From the NCBI GenBank assembly GCA_017999195.1, contig JAGOBP010000208.1:1-7245 (forward strand): DNA of 7,245 nucleotides, given 5' to 3'. This document shows positions 6,440-7,245 of this stretch, in pieces. The translations under genes were made by a program, and so were the position numbers. How positions within the stretch are numbered: the first letter of the stretch is position 1; each line of letters begins with the position of its first letter. The notes under the pieces were generated by a model that was given only the letters and a program-made list of their open reading frames with translations, was not told the DNA's origin and searched no databases. This DNA comes from Thermoflexales bacterium (lineage in GTDB: Bacteria; Chloroflexota; Anaerolineae; Fen-1058).

Positions 6440-6458
6440 GATCGGGTGCTGTCCGATC
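6440..6458 (+). repeat. Hairpin upstream of the nuoH start
   Basis: GATCGG (6440-6445) and CCGATC (6453-6458) are perfect arms with a seven-base loop. The stem ends 26 bases before the nuoH ATG and 15 bases before its GAGG ribosome binding site, so it could affect translation initiation or mark a processing point. Confidence 0.45.
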
Positions 6459-6484
6459 CGTTGAACTATGGTTGAGGTACGCGC

Positions 6485-7245
6485 ATGCAGAATCTAAATC
6501 CGATTAACGACATCTTCATCATTATCGCGCAAGCCCTGCGCGACTTGATGACGTCGCTGGGGTTTGCCGGGGGCCTGATCGATACGATCATGGCCTTCTT
6601 GCGCGCGGCGATGCTGGGCACGATGGGCTTGCTGGTCTTCATGCTGTTGACGTGGCTGGAACGCAAGGTCGTGGCGCGCATTCAAGACCGAATTGGTCCG
6701 AACCTGGCCGGGCCGTGGGGCTTGCTGCAGCCGATCGCGGACGGGGTGAAGGCGATTACGAAGGAAGATACTACGCCGCGCGGCGCGGATGTGCATGTCT
6801 TCAATGCGGCGCCCATCGTGGCGGGCGTGGCAGCGATGTTGGTGTATGCGGTCATTCCGCTGGGACCGGACACGGGGAGCGGCGCGTTGTCTGGCACGGA
6901 TTTGAATCTGGGCTTGTTCTACATTCTGGCGGTCGGCGCGGTGTCGTTGATCGCGGTGTTGATGGCGGGCTGGAGCAGCAACAACAAGTACGCGCTGTTG
7001 GGTGCGTTCCGCGCGGTGGCCGAGCTGTTGTCGTATGAAGTGCCGCAAGTGTTGAGCGTCGCTGTGGTCGTGATGATCTCCGGTTCGATGCAGATGACGG
7101 CGATCGTGAACGCGCAGCAGATTCCGTTCATCTTCCCGTTGTTCGTGACGGCGCTGGTGTTCTTCATCAGCGGGCTGGCCGAGTCCGGGCGCGTGCCGTT
7201 TGACCTGGTGGAAGCCGAGTCGGAAATCGTGGCGGGCTATCACAT
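6485..7245 (+). CDS. nuoH: NADH-quinone oxidoreductase subunit H (complex I, ND1 homologue), incomplete at right edge
   Basis: The frame is open from an ATG at 6485 for 253 complete codons to the window end, about three quarters of the usual length of some 325 or more residues. NuoH is the membrane subunit that forms the quinone-binding chamber with NuoB and NuoD and couples quinone reduction to proton pumping. Signatures: LERKVVARIQDRIGPNLAGP (58-77) with GLLQPIADGVKAITKED (79-95), AGWSSNNKYALLGAFRAVAE (161-180) with LSYEVP, and GRVPFDLVEAESEIVAGYH (235-253), the acidic quinone-site loop, which is where the window cuts. Membrane helices are apparent at about 36-56, 107-126, 142-161, 188-208 and 213-231. 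GAGG at 6474-6477 supports the ATG; an ATG at 6468 is out of frame. Codons are strongly biased to G-ending forms (Ala GCG in 24 of 33), in contrast to nuoA. Its immediate neighbour is nuoA and not nuoG. Confidence 0.96.
   Translation, partial: MQNLNPINDIFIIIAQALRDLMTSLGFAGGLIDTIMAFLRAAMLGTMGLLVFMLLTWLERKVVARIQDRIGPNLAGPWGLLQPIADGVKAITKEDTTPRGADVHVFNAAPIVAGVAAMLVYAVIPLGPDTGSGALSGTDLNLGLFYILAVGAVSLIAVLMAGWSSNNKYALLGAFRAVAELLSYEVPQVLSVAVVVMISGSMQMTAIVNAQQIPFIFPLFVTALVFFISGLAESGRVPFDLVEAESEIVAGYH

Noticed and set aside
6494..7243. 249-codon minus-strand open frame
   Set aside because: Antisense to nuoH, whose signatures are unambiguous. The product is a low-complexity H/R/Q-rich sequence.

Overview
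The window looks like a chromosomal piece of a moderately GC-rich bacterium. My best guess is the Chloroflexota. The reasons are a very large soluble PAS/GAF sensor kinase fused to its regulator, a FemAB-type aminoacyltransferase, and Nuo subunits of bacterial type in a rearranged gene order. This placement is inference from protein style only; no rRNA or other marker is present. I found no rRNA, tRNA, CRISPR array, transposase or prophage gene.

Left part (minus strand). Positions 1-520 hold the N-terminal 173 codons of a secreted protein of unknown function with a clear signal peptide; it runs off the left edge. Positions 521-1129 are about 610 bp with no convincing gene, but they contain two adjacent inverted repeats (887-944) and a cluster of four TGTCA pentamers. 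Positions 1130-4720 encode one 1196-residue cytosolic protein with the order PAS-PAS-GAF-GAF-GAF-HisKA_3-HATPase-REC-LuxR-type HTH. It is a complete NarX/NarL-like two-component system in a single chain. A 72-bp gap with an inverted repeat separates it from 4793-5824, a FemAB-family (GNAT-fold) peptidyltransferase-like protein on the same strand, so these two genes may be cotranscribed.

Right part (plus strand). A 191-bp divergent promoter region (5825-6015) has good sigma70-like elements facing both ways, overlapped by two palindromes. It drives nuoA (6016-6375), subunit A of respiratory complex I. After a 109-bp gap containing three hairpins, one of them terminator-like, comes nuoH (6485 to the right edge, incomplete). 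NuoA and NuoH both belong to the membrane part of NADH:quinone oxidoreductase. Finding them adjacent, without nuoB to nuoG between, departs from the classical operon order. The two genes also differ clearly in codon choice.

Nothing here forms an evident new defence or mobile system. The most interesting points are the one-chain phosphorelay with its own DNA-binding output, the nuoA-nuoH junction with its hairpins, and the palindromic divergent promoter.
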